39,035 bases of DNA from Prevotella sp. UBA7764 (GTDB lineage: Bacteria > Bacteroidota > Bacteroidia > Bacteroidales > Bacteroidaceae): positions 18,907 to 57,941 of the forward strand of contig DLDU01000014.1 in the NCBI GenBank assembly GCA_002481295.1, written 5' to 3'. The notes beneath the pieces were generated by a model that saw nothing but the letters and a program-made list of their open reading frames with translations, was not told the origin of the DNA and did no database searches. Shown here piece after piece: positions 8,142 through 14,744 of the stretch (the stretch's first letter is position 1; each line of letters begins with the position of its first letter). Both the position numbers and the translations under genes were made by a program.

Positions 8142-9290
8142 ATGAGACTATGGAAGACCATCAAATATGTGATTAAACGGACCAACTGCCGGTCGGAATG
8201 GCTGATCTACAGCATGGTCTGGACCACTTTCCTGCTTGCGCCTTTCCTTGCCTTCTACATACGCAGCCAAGTAGAGAGCGACCTGACCTTCCACTGGTGG
8301 CCGGTCATCCACGTATGGTTGTTGTTTGATGTCTATTTGATATTATTCATCATCCACAACTTTGCGTTGGCGCCCATGCTGATCTACAGGAAGAGAGTAC
8401 ATCTGTATGTCTTTGCCTCGCTGGTGCTGATCTGTGTTTTCTCCATACTGCAAGCCAAATTCAAGCAGTATGAGTGGAAACACTTTGAGCTCGGCGGGCA
8501 ACAGGCCATACAGAGGGAGGAGCGAAGCGACGGGCAGCACGCCACGGCCGAATTTAAGACACCGGAGCATCCCTCCATCGACACCACCGAGAGCGACATC
8601 CTCAGCGTGGCCATGATGCTGCTCATCATGGGAGCCAACACCGGCGTGAAGTTCTATTTCCAAAGTGAGCGGCGCGACAAGCAATTGGCGCAACTCACCC
8701 AGGAGAAGCTCAACGACCAACTGCAACATCTGCGGCACCAGATCAATCCTCATTTCCTGATGAACACGCTCAACAACATCCACGCGCTCATCGGGCTGGA
8801 CGCTGCCAAGGCACAGACGAGCATCATGGAGTTGAGCCGTTTGCTGCGATTCTTACTCTACGACGGAGGCCACACCACCATACCGCTGACCAAGGAGGCT
8901 GAGTTTATCCGCAGCTACATCCATCTGCTGCGACTGCGCTATGCCGACCGGGTGGACATCCGCTTTGAGGTGGGCGACCTGCCCGACGGCTATCAGATGC
9001 CACCGCTCATCCTGTCCGTCTTTGTGGAGAACGCCTTCAAGCATGGCGTGAGCTACGATGCGCCAAGCTTCATCCACGTCAGCCTGCAGGTCATCGGTGG
9101 GCGGCTTGTCTTCAAGTGTGCCAACTCCAAACACGCGGAGCGCATGCCGATCCCCGGAGGCATCGGGCTGGCCAACGTCAGGAAGCGACTGCAACTCATC
9201 TATGGAGAGAACTACCATTTAGAAATAAACGACGAAAACGAAATTTATAACGTTGTGCTGACAATAGCACTAAATAAAGACTCAAGCTAA
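8142..9290 (+). CDS. LytS/YehU-type sensor histidine kinase
   Basis: This is a 382-aa membrane kinase. About four hydrophobic segments (near 22-40, 52-72, 88-103 and 153-170) form the sensor part, with a charged stretch at 105-150 between the last two. The His_kinase (PF06580) core begins with LRHQINPHFLMNTLNNIHAL, where H204 is the likely phosphoacceptor. The ATPase part has ENAFKHG (N box) and GGIGLANVRKRL (G box). No ligand domain is recognisable, so the signal is unknown. Its stop codon overlaps the start of the response regulator (TAATG at 9288-9292), showing translational coupling. Confidence 0.93.
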   Translation: MRLWKTIKYVIKRTNCRSEWLIYSMVWTTFLLAPFLAFYIRSQVESDLTFHWWPVIHVWLLFDVYLILFIIHNFALAPMLIYRKRVHLYVFASLVLICVFSILQAKFKQYEWKHFELGGQQAIQREERSDGQHATAEFKTPEHPSIDTTESDILSVAMMLLIMGANTGVKFYFQSERRDKQLAQLTQEKLNDQLQHLRHQINPHFLMNTLNNIHALIGLDAAKAQTSIMELSRLLRFLLYDGGHTTIPLTKEAEFIRSYIHLLRLRYADRVDIRFEVGDLPDGYQMPPLILSVFVENAFKHGVSYDAPSFIHVSLQVIGGRLVFKCANSKHAERMPIPGGIGLANVRKRLQLIYGENYHLEINDENEIYNVVLTIALNKDSS

Positions 9291-10045
9291 TGATAGAAGT
9301 ACTAACGGTCGATGACGAGCCCCTGGCTCTGCGGCAGCTCGAAGTTTATATCCGGAAGATACCTTTCTTCCATCTTGTGGCCAGCTGTCTGAGTGCCAAA
9401 GAGGCGTGGAAAGTGCTGGAAGAGCAAAAGGTCGACGTGATGTTTTGCGACATCAACATGCCGGACATCAACGGACTGGACTTCGTGAAGACGCTGGTCA
9501 GCCCGCCTGTCATTGTTTTCACGACAGCCTACAGCGAATACGCCGTTGAGGGCTATCAGGTCAACGCGCTTGACTACCTGCTCAAGCCGTTCTCTCTGGA
9601 CGACTTCCAGAGAGTAGCGACAAAAGTGAAGAAACTCTGTGACATGAAAAACAGAGCCAACGGCACACGACAACCCAACGACACGGACCCGACAACGGAG
9701 GGTATCGGTCGGAAAGGCGACTTCTTTGTGCGCTCGGACCACAAAATCATCAAGATACCCGTAGCCGACGTGGCCTATGTCGAGGGCATGAGCGAATATC
9801 TGAAGATACACTTCCGCGACGAGCAAAAGCCTGTGGTCATCCTCATGAGCATGAAGACAATGGAAGATCAGCTGCCGGGAAACTTCATGCGCATCCACCG
9901 GTCATACCTCATCAACCTGCACTGCATCACGGAGATGAACAAAAACAGGGTGCTCCTCGGCAAAGACATCTCGCTGCCCATCGGCGACGTGTATCGCGAC
10001 AAGCTCTTCGAATATGTCAATGACAGAGCTCTCGGCAAGAAGTAG
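9290..10045 (+). CDS. LytTR-family response regulator
   Basis: The 251-aa protein has an N-terminal receiver domain with acidic pocket DDE (8-10), phosphoacceptor D54 in CDINMPD, T78/T79 and K99 (LLKPF). A C-terminal LytTR DNA-binding domain spans about 145-245 (IPVADVAYVEGMSEYLKI, MRIHRSYLINL). It is the cognate partner of the kinase directly upstream. Targets are not visible; the TonB receptor region downstream or the pair's own operon are possibilities only. Confidence 0.95.
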   Translation: MIEVLTVDDEPLALRQLEVYIRKIPFFHLVASCLSAKEAWKVLEEQKVDVMFCDINMPDINGLDFVKTLVSPPVIVFTTAYSEYAVEGYQVNALDYLLKPFSLDDFQRVATKVKKLCDMKNRANGTRQPNDTDPTTEGIGRKGDFFVRSDHKIIKIPVADVAYVEGMSEYLKIHFRDEQKPVVILMSMKTMEDQLPGNFMRIHRSYLINLHCITEMNKNRVLLGKDISLPIGDVYRDKLFEYVNDRALGKK

Positions 10046-10118
10046 ACCGCTTAGAATTTTCTAACACCCGATAAATCTCTTTTAAGACAAGAACCACGTC
10101 GTTTGGGATTATTATCTT

Positions 10119-10126
10119 TAACTTTG
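10119..10126 (+). promoter_or_regulatory. -7 box upstream of the His/Cys-rich membrane protein gene
   Basis: TAACTTTG (10119-10126) matches TAnnTTTG and lies 68 bp before the ATG at 10195. A TTTG lies 13 bp upstream (10102-10105), closer than the usual 19-21 bp, so the -33 assignment is doubtful. Confidence 0.5.
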
Positions 10127-10194
10127 CATAAAGAAAAGAAAATGCCGCAAAAAGTACATCGCTGATTGTACATGGTTGCGACTAACAAACGTCA

Positions 10195-10545
10195 ATGAGG
10201 AATAGCCACAAGAGACAGACGGCGGCATGGATACTCATGGCAGTGTTCATCCCTATGCTTTTCTTGGCTTCGCTCCACCGTCACGACACCGTGGAACAGA
10301 GCCGGGAGGAGGTATGCTATGCCTGTCTCCACCACATCCACCACGACGCGCATCTCACCACGATGGCGCATCATGCGGGCGACTGCGTGCTTTGTCACTT
10401 TCTCTCGCTTCCCTTTCTTGCGACTGCTGCTTTAGCAATCGCCACACCATTTTATGTTATTCTCTCCGCCACGACGGCTCCGGACTCGCACCTGTCTTCG
10501 TTCCGTCATGGCGTTCCTACACTAAGAGGGCCTCCAACTATATAG
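10195..10545 (+). CDS. Small His/Cys-rich membrane protein
   Basis: I do not recognise a named family with certainty; the layout recalls DUF2946-like proteins found beside metal or haem uptake genes. The 116-aa protein has one hydrophobic segment at 10-27 and another at about 69-90. Between them is a loop with two CxxC pairs (C41/C44 and C64/C67) and many histidines (H46, H47, H49, H50, H53, H59, H60, H68). Such a loop could bind Zn, Cu or haem on the periplasmic face. A -7 box precedes it, and a TonB-dependent receptor follows after a repeat-filled gap. The metal-handling role is inference from composition and position. Confidence 0.7.
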   Translation: MRNSHKRQTAAWILMAVFIPMLFLASLHRHDTVEQSREEVCYACLHHIHHDAHLTTMAHHAGDCVLCHFLSLPFLATAALAIATPFYVILSATTAPDSHLSSFRHGVPTLRGPPTI

Positions 10546-10569
10546 CTTTCCCCCACAGCCCCAACCTAC

Positions 10570-10613
10570 AGCCTCACCCCCAACCCCTCTCCAAAGGAGA
10601 GGGGAGTAAAATG
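10570..10613 (+). repeat. AGCCTCACCCCC palindromic repeat, copy 1
   Basis: The element reads AGCCTCACCCCC, two variable bases, then a hairpin CCCCTCTCC-AAA-GGAGAGGGG, ending in GAGTAAAATG. It sits 25 bp after the stop of the His/Cys-rich protein gene. Other copies are at 10918-10956 (inverted), 13837-13878 and 19504-19548. Confidence 0.9.
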
Positions 10614-10690
10614 AGTGATAAACAATATCCTTCTCATAAATAGACAGGAAATGAGTGATAAACAATATCCTTCTCACAAATAGACAGGGA
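10611..10690. repeat. 40-bp tandem duplication
   Basis: The units at 10611-10650 and 10651-10690 both start ATGAGTGATAAACAATATCC. They differ at one internal base (T versus C) and at the last bases. The first unit begins inside the end of palindromic repeat copy 1. Confidence 0.88.
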
Positions 10691-10765
10691 TAGTGTTAGC
10701 TCTGGTGATTGAGGCTGGAAGTACTGATGGTGAGGCCAGAAGTGCTAAAGGCTGGGGATTGAAGT

Positions 10766-10793
10766 TAGGTCGGCCACAGAGGGCCGCCCCTAC
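10766..10793 (-). repeat. GGCCGCCC palindromic repeat, inverted copy
   Basis: GGTCGGCC-ACAGAG-GGCCGCCC followed by CTAC is the reverse complement, with one change, of the element at 13909-13936. Both form an 8-bp stem with a 6-nt loop and both lie in gaps. Confidence 0.85.
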
Positions 10794-10917
10794 ACCAAAA
10801 CCATAAAACAACAAAACAACAACAAAGCTCTCATAACCATTCTCTTGTGTGTACTGCCTTTCCCTCCCACTTGGTGAGGAAATTGCAATACTACCCCAAC
10901 ACCCCTTGAATGTAATC

Positions 10918-10956
10918 ACTCCCCTCTCCCTTTGGAGAGGGGTTGGGGGTGAGGCT
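10918..10956 (-). repeat. AGCCTCACCCCC palindromic repeat, copy 2 (inverted)
   Basis: The same element as at 10570-10613, on the opposite strand, 47 bp before the TonB receptor ATG. The two copies bracket the gap contents and could pair over about 350 bp. Confidence 0.9.
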
Positions 10957-11003
10957 GTAGGGGGTGAGGCTGGGCTTGGTTAGGTTAGGGCTTCATTTTC
11001 ATT

Positions 11004-13274
11004 ATGAAATCATTATATCTTTTGCTGTTAGGACTCATACTGAGCCTGACAGCAACAGCAGACCCCGCGTTGATCACAACCACGCTCAAGGGTCATATCA
11101 CTGACGCCACAGACGGAGAACCGCTCGTCGGCGTCGTCGTGTCCATACCGGAACTCCAGGAGAGCACTGTCACCGACGCTGATGGCAACTATGTCTTCTC
11201 TGCGCTGCCGCAGCGCACGGTCAGCGTGCAGGCCAGCTACCTGGGGCATCAGAATCAGGTGAAGAAGATCGACCTGAAGAAAACCACGCAACTCGACTTC
11301 GTCATGAAGGAGCAAAACGCTATGCTCGGCGAAGTTGTCGTCACGGGACTGACGGGTAAGTCGCTGATGAAAGACTCACCAACGCCAATCTCCCTTGTCA
11401 ACGCCGACATGCTGCGCACCACTCCGTCCACCAATATCATCGACGCGCTGAGCCATCAGCCCGGCGTGGCGCAGGTGACAACGGGCGGCGGCATCTCCAA
11501 ACCCGTGATCCGTGGTCTTGGCTTCAACCGTCTCGTCGTCGTCAACGACGGCATACGCCAGGAGGGCAACCAGTGGGGTGCCGAGCACGGCGTGGAGGTC
11601 GACGCGCAAGGTGTCTCCTCTGCCGAGATCATCAAAGGTCCGGCCTCGCTGATGTACGGTTCGGATGCCCTCGCCGGCGTCATCATCTTCCACGGCGATC
11701 CCGTCATGGCTCACAACACCATCGGCGGAGAGGCTACCACAGAATACCAAAGCAACACGGGACTCATCAATTACTCGCTCAATTTCCGCGGCAACCAAAA
11801 CGGATGGGTATGGAACGGACGGTGGACCGACAAGCGTGCGCACGACTACCACAACCGTGCCGACAACTATGTCGTAGGCTCACGCTTCCGCGAGCAGGAC
11901 GCCGAGGCAATGGGCGGATACAACGGCGGATGGGGTTACAGCCATCTCACGGCCAGCATCTACCACCTCACGCCAGGTATCGCCGAGGGCGAGCGCGCCG
12001 ACGACAGCAAGAGCTACAGCAAGACACTGCCTTTCCAGCAGATCCACCACTACAAGGTGGTGAGCGACAACGCTTACTATCTCGGCAACAGCACACTGCA
12101 CGCCATCGTCGGCTATCAGCAAAACCGCAGGCAGGAATACGAGGAGAGCGCTGACGAGCCGGGACTGGACATGATGCTCCACACGCTGAACTACGACATC
12201 CGCTACATCCTGCCGGAGAAGAGCGGATGGAAGGCTACCGTAGGTGCCAACGGCATGTGGCAGCGCAACATGAACAAGGGCTCGGAATATCTCATCCCGG
12301 GTTATCAGCTCTTCGACTTTGGCGCCTTTGCCACCACATCCTATGCGAGAGGTTCCTGGTCGTGGTCGGGCGGTTTGCGCGTAGACCACCGTCATGTTCA
12401 TGCTTACGCCTTAGATGACCATTTCGACCGTCTCTCCCGCAACTTCACGAGTGTGTCGGGATCTGTCGGGGCGGTCTATCACGTCAGCGACAACATGAAC
12501 CTGCGGCTCAACGCGGCGAAAGGTTTCCGTGCACCGGGCATCAGCGAGCTCTCGGCCAACGGCGTGCATGAGGGCACACAACAGTATGTCCTCGGCAACG
12601 GACAGCTCAAGGCTGAACAAAGCTGGCAGGTGGATGCCGGATGGGACTACACCTCGCGGTGGGTGACGGCACAGCTTTCGCTCTTCGCCAACTACATCGA
12701 CAACTATATCTTCACCGCCCGTCAGGGTGACCAGCGGCGCGAGGATGTGCCTCTCTACCAATATACTCAGGGCGACGCGCGTCTGCTCGGTGGCGAGGCG
12801 ATGATCGACTTCCATCCTGTGGAGCGTCTGCACTGGCAAAACAGTTTCTCCTATGTCAACAGCGTACAGCGCCATCAGCCGCGTGAGTCGCGCTATCTGC
12901 CCTTCACGCCCGCTCCCCGTTGGAATGGTGAACTGCGCTACACGCTCATCCGCGACGGCAAGACACTCGACCACACCTTTTTGGCTGCCAACATGGAGTG
13001 CAACCTGCGACAAAACCACTACTACATGTTTGGCGGCACGGAGACGGCAACGCCCAGCTACACACTCTTCGGCCTGGCTGCCGGTACGGGCTTCAAGCAC
13101 AGCGGCAAGCGTCTGGCCACGCTGTCGCTCTCGGCGACAAACCTCTTCGACCGCATCTATCAGAACCATCTCAGCCGACTGAAGTATATCGGTGGCGTGA
13201 ATCCCGACAACGGTCGAATGGGACTGTTTAACATGGGACGCAATATCACAGCCAAGTTGACGTTATACCTATAA
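11004..13274 (+). CDS. TonB-dependent outer-membrane receptor with carboxypeptidase-like N domain
   Basis: This 756-aa protein has a signal peptide (about 1-19) and a CarboxypepD_reg-like domain (about 28-108, GHITDATDGEPLVGVVVSIP). A plug domain (about 125-235, ALSHQPGVAQV, RGLGFNRLVVVNDGIRQEGNQWG) is followed by a 22-strand-type barrel ending in the aromatic TLYL. It imports a scarce ligand across the outer membrane with energy from TonB-ExbBD. Plug features (IRGLGFNRLVVVNDG) and the VHEGTQQYVLGNGQLKAEQS-like barrel segment resemble ZnuD-type metal receptors rather than SusC, and no SusD follows. With the upstream His/Cys-rich membrane protein this suggests metal uptake; iron chelates remain possible. 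The Nudix gene starts 19 bp downstream. Confidence 0.9.
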   Translation: MKSLYLLLLGLILSLTATADPALITTTLKGHITDATDGEPLVGVVVSIPELQESTVTDADGNYVFSALPQRTVSVQASYLGHQNQVKKIDLKKTTQLDFVMKEQNAMLGEVVVTGLTGKSLMKDSPTPISLVNADMLRTTPSTNIIDALSHQPGVAQVTTGGGISKPVIRGLGFNRLVVVNDGIRQEGNQWGAEHGVEVDAQGVSSAEIIKGPASLMYGSDALAGVIIFHGDPVMAHNTIGGEATTEYQSNTGLINYSLNFRGNQNGWVWNGRWTDKRAHDYHNRADNYVVGSRFREQDAEAMGGYNGGWGYSHLTASIYHLTPGIAEGERADDSKSYSKTLPFQQIHHYKVVSDNAYYLGNSTLHAIVGYQQNRRQEYEESADEPGLDMMLHTLNYDIRYILPEKSGWKATVGANGMWQRNMNKGSEYLIPGYQLFDFGAFATTSYARGSWSWSGGLRVDHRHVHAYALDDHFDRLSRNFTSVSGSVGAVYHVSDNMNLRLNAAKGFRAPGISELSANGVHEGTQQYVLGNGQLKAEQSWQVDAGWDYTSRWVTAQLSLFANYIDNYIFTARQGDQRREDVPLYQYTQGDARLLGGEAMIDFHPVERLHWQNSFSYVNSVQRHQPRESRYLPFTPAPRWNGELRYTLIRDGKTLDHTFLAANMECNLRQNHYYMFGGTETATPSYTLFGLAAGTGFKHSGKRLATLSLSATNLFDRIYQNHLSRLKYIGGVNPDNGRMGLFNMGRNITAKLTLYL

Positions 13275-13293
13275 TATAATAAGGTATATCATC

Positions 13294-13878
13294 ATGGAAG
13301 AAAAAGACATGAAGTGCACCACACGGTCGAGCGAATACCTCATTCGCCGGCCGTGGATGACAGTAAGAAAAGACGTGGTCGTGCATCCCGACGGTCGTGT
13401 GCAGCCGGAATACTACGTTCTGGAATATCCCGACTTCATCAACGTCATCGCCATCACCACTGACGGCCGCATCATCATGGAGCAGCAATGGCGGCAGGCT
13501 GTCGGCGAGGTGTCGCTGGAGATCCCCGCCGGCGTGGTGGAGAAAGGCGAGTCGCCTCTGCAGGCGGCCCGGCGCGAGTTGGCAGAAGAGACGGGATTCA
13601 CCGGCGGCACGTGGGAGCAGCTGCTCGTCACCACGCCAAACAGCAGCACGGCGACGAACCATTGCTATACGTTTGTGGCGCGCGGTGTGGAGCAGACCAC
13701 CACGCAGCACCTCGATGCCACAGAGGATCTTCGCTACTTCTTTGTCACAGCAGATGAGCTCTTCACCCTTCTCAAAGAGGGCAAGATCCATCAGGCCATG
13801 ATGGTAGCACCACTGTGGAAGTACTTTTACAAACGTAGCCTCACCCCCATACCCCTCTCCAAGGGGAGAGGGGAGTAA
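13294..13878 (+). CDS. Nudix hydrolase, ADP-ribose pyrophosphatase-like
   Basis: The 194-aa protein has a perfect Nudix box: G80, E86, then R94-E95-L-x-E98-E99-x-G101-F102 (GX5EX7REUXEEXGU). The segment before it (EIPAGVV) is typical of ADP-ribose/NDP-sugar pyrophosphatases, which cleave nucleoside diphosphate derivatives with Mg2+. It lies 19 bp after the TonB receptor gene and is probably co-transcribed. The last 14 residues (RSLTPIPLSKGRGE, 181-194) and the stop codon are encoded by a copy of the AGCCTCACCCCC palindromic repeat, so the ancestral C-terminus probably ended near YFYK. Confidence 0.92.
   Translation: MEEKDMKCTTRSSEYLIRRPWMTVRKDVVVHPDGRVQPEYYVLEYPDFINVIAITTDGRIIMEQQWRQAVGEVSLEIPAGVVEKGESPLQAARRELAEETGFTGGTWEQLLVTTPNSSTATNHCYTFVARGVEQTTTQHLDATEDLRYFFVTADELFTLLKEGKIHQAMMVAPLWKYFYKRSLTPIPLSKGRGE
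13837..13878 (+). repeat. AGCCTCACCCCC palindromic repeat, copy 3, inside the Nudix 3' end
   Basis: The element lies fully within the coding frame. Its GAGTAA end provides the last Glu and the stop of the Nudix gene. The stem is CCCCTCTCC/GGAGAGGGG with a slightly longer loop than in the other copies. As a hairpin directly at the stop it could also protect or end the mRNA. Confidence 0.9.
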
Positions 13879-13908
13879 TTACCGTCAAGGGTTTAAGACG
13901 GTATTGAT

Positions 13909-13936
13909 GTAGGGGCGGCCCTCTGTGGCCGCCCTA
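13909..13936 (+). repeat. GGCCGCCC palindromic repeat
   Basis: GTAG followed by GGGCGGCC-CTCTGT-GGCCGCCC (13913-13934) forms a perfect 8-bp stem with a 6-nt loop. The inverted copy is at 10766-10793. Confidence 0.88.
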
Positions 13937-13988
13937 ACCAGCTTGAAAGTAACTTACAGCTTTCCGGCATAATAATTTGCCCGAATAC

Positions 13989-14019
13989 TTGTAAGAATGA
14001 AATGGATTTGCTATATTTG
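13989..14019 (+). promoter_or_regulatory. Promoter of the kinase-like gene
   Basis: TTG (13989-13991), a 20-bp spacer and TATATTTG (14012-14019) match the Bacteroidetes consensus. The predicted start near 14026 leaves a leader of about 20 nt before the ATG pair at 14046/14050. Confidence 0.75.
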
Positions 14020-14045
14020 CAAACGTATCACAGAAGAAAGGAATA

Positions 14046-14744
14046 ATGAATGAAAGCAGTTCTCAACAACTATCACAAGAAGATCAATGCCATCAAACTC
14101 CAGTCCGTAGCATCTTGGAGCAAGCTGAATCTGTCGCACGAAGAGTGCTTGAATCAGTTCAAGCGATTGCGGGAACAACGGCTTGCAAGGGAGTCCAAAT
14201 CGCTCGGTTAGCAGACTGGGCAAAGAAAAATGGGTATTGGATAGACAACGGACTTATTCTCGGAGACTATGCTGACAGAGGCTCCGAGAATGAAGTCTAC
14301 CTGTCCCCTAAGGAGAACATTGTCTATAAACTCAACGACTTTCGCTACTCCGACGATAACCTTTCTCCCTTCTTTGAACGTATAAAGGCACATAACGAGT
14401 ATTTCCCGGATTGTGCCTACACTATGATTGGCATGGCTGAAAATAGGGATGGTAAAGTATGCGCTGTACTCAGCCAACCCTATATAATTACCGCTCGCGA
14501 GGCTACGGAAGAGGAGATTTCAAAAGAACTCCAACGCTTAGGCTTTCAACCTTTGATGGACAATGAATACTATTCTAATGGCATCCACGACATTTTCGAT
14601 GCAAGTCCCAACAACGTCCTTGTTGGTATTGACGGAAACCTATATTTCATCGATACCATTATTTATAAATCGGAAGAAGGTAATCTGAATACCTATCATA
14701 GTCAGTCTCCGAAACATCAATACCCCCTAACCCCATTGAAATAG
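14046..14744 (+). CDS. Orphan polyvalent-protein-type kinase-like domain protein
   Basis: This 232-aa protein resembles the putative polyvalent-protein kinase domain that is common in Bacteroidetes conjugative and phage-related elements. Visible kinase-like features are GSENEVY (79-85, nucleotide loop), VYK with K95, HDIFDASPNN (181-190, catalytic-loop-like with D185 and N190) and FID with D203. The similar region starts near LADWAKKNGYWID (55-67). The first 50 residues look less protein-like than the overlapping frame at 14050-14211, so the true N-terminus is uncertain and a frameshift is possible. Base composition is clearly richer in A+T than the neighbours, suggesting transfer. Its 3' end overlaps the convergent GH67 gene by 28 bp. 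Family recalled from memory; activity not shown. Confidence 0.65.
   Translation: MNESSSQQLSQEDQCHQTPVRSILEQAESVARRVLESVQAIAGTTACKGVQIARLADWAKKNGYWIDNGLILGDYADRGSENEVYLSPKENIVYKLNDFRYSDDNLSPFFERIKAHNEYFPDCAYTMIGMAENRDGKVCAVLSQPYIITAREATEEEISKELQRLGFQPLMDNEYYSNGIHDIFDASPNNVLVGIDGNLYFIDTIIYKSEEGNLNTYHSQSPKHQYPLTPLK
14050..14211 (+). CDS. Small overlapping ORF before the kinase-like domain
   Basis: A 53-codon frame starts at the second ATG of ATGAATGAAAGC and ends at TAG 14209-14211, just where the recognisable kinase-like region begins in the other frame. Its product (MKAVLNNYHKKINAIK..., ...LSHEECLNQFKRLREQRLA) is rich in Lys, Leu and Arg and looks like a genuine helical protein. It may be a coupled small gene, or the original N-terminus of the kinase-like protein separated by a frameshift. 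Which frame is translated cannot be decided here. Confidence 0.4.
   Translation: MKAVLNNYHKKINAIKLQSVASWSKLNLSHEECLNQFKRLREQRLARESKSLG

Larger units (their letters stand above)
10546..11003. other. Repeat-filled gap before the TonB receptor gene
   Basis: No gene is seen in this 458-bp stretch. It holds two copies of the AGCCTCACCCCC palindromic repeat in opposite orientations, a 40-bp tandem duplication, and one copy of the GGCCGCCC palindrome. An 81-codon minus frame at 10674-10919 reads through these repeats and is rejected. No clear promoter for the receptor gene was found. Confidence 0.7.

Noticed and set aside
10227..10643. 138-codon frame overlapping the His/Cys-rich protein gene
   Set aside because: It is out of frame with the better candidate at 10195, lacks a hydrophobic start and ends inside the repeats.
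10674..10919. 81-codon minus-strand frame
   Set aside because: It reads through palindromic repeats with no start signal or domain.
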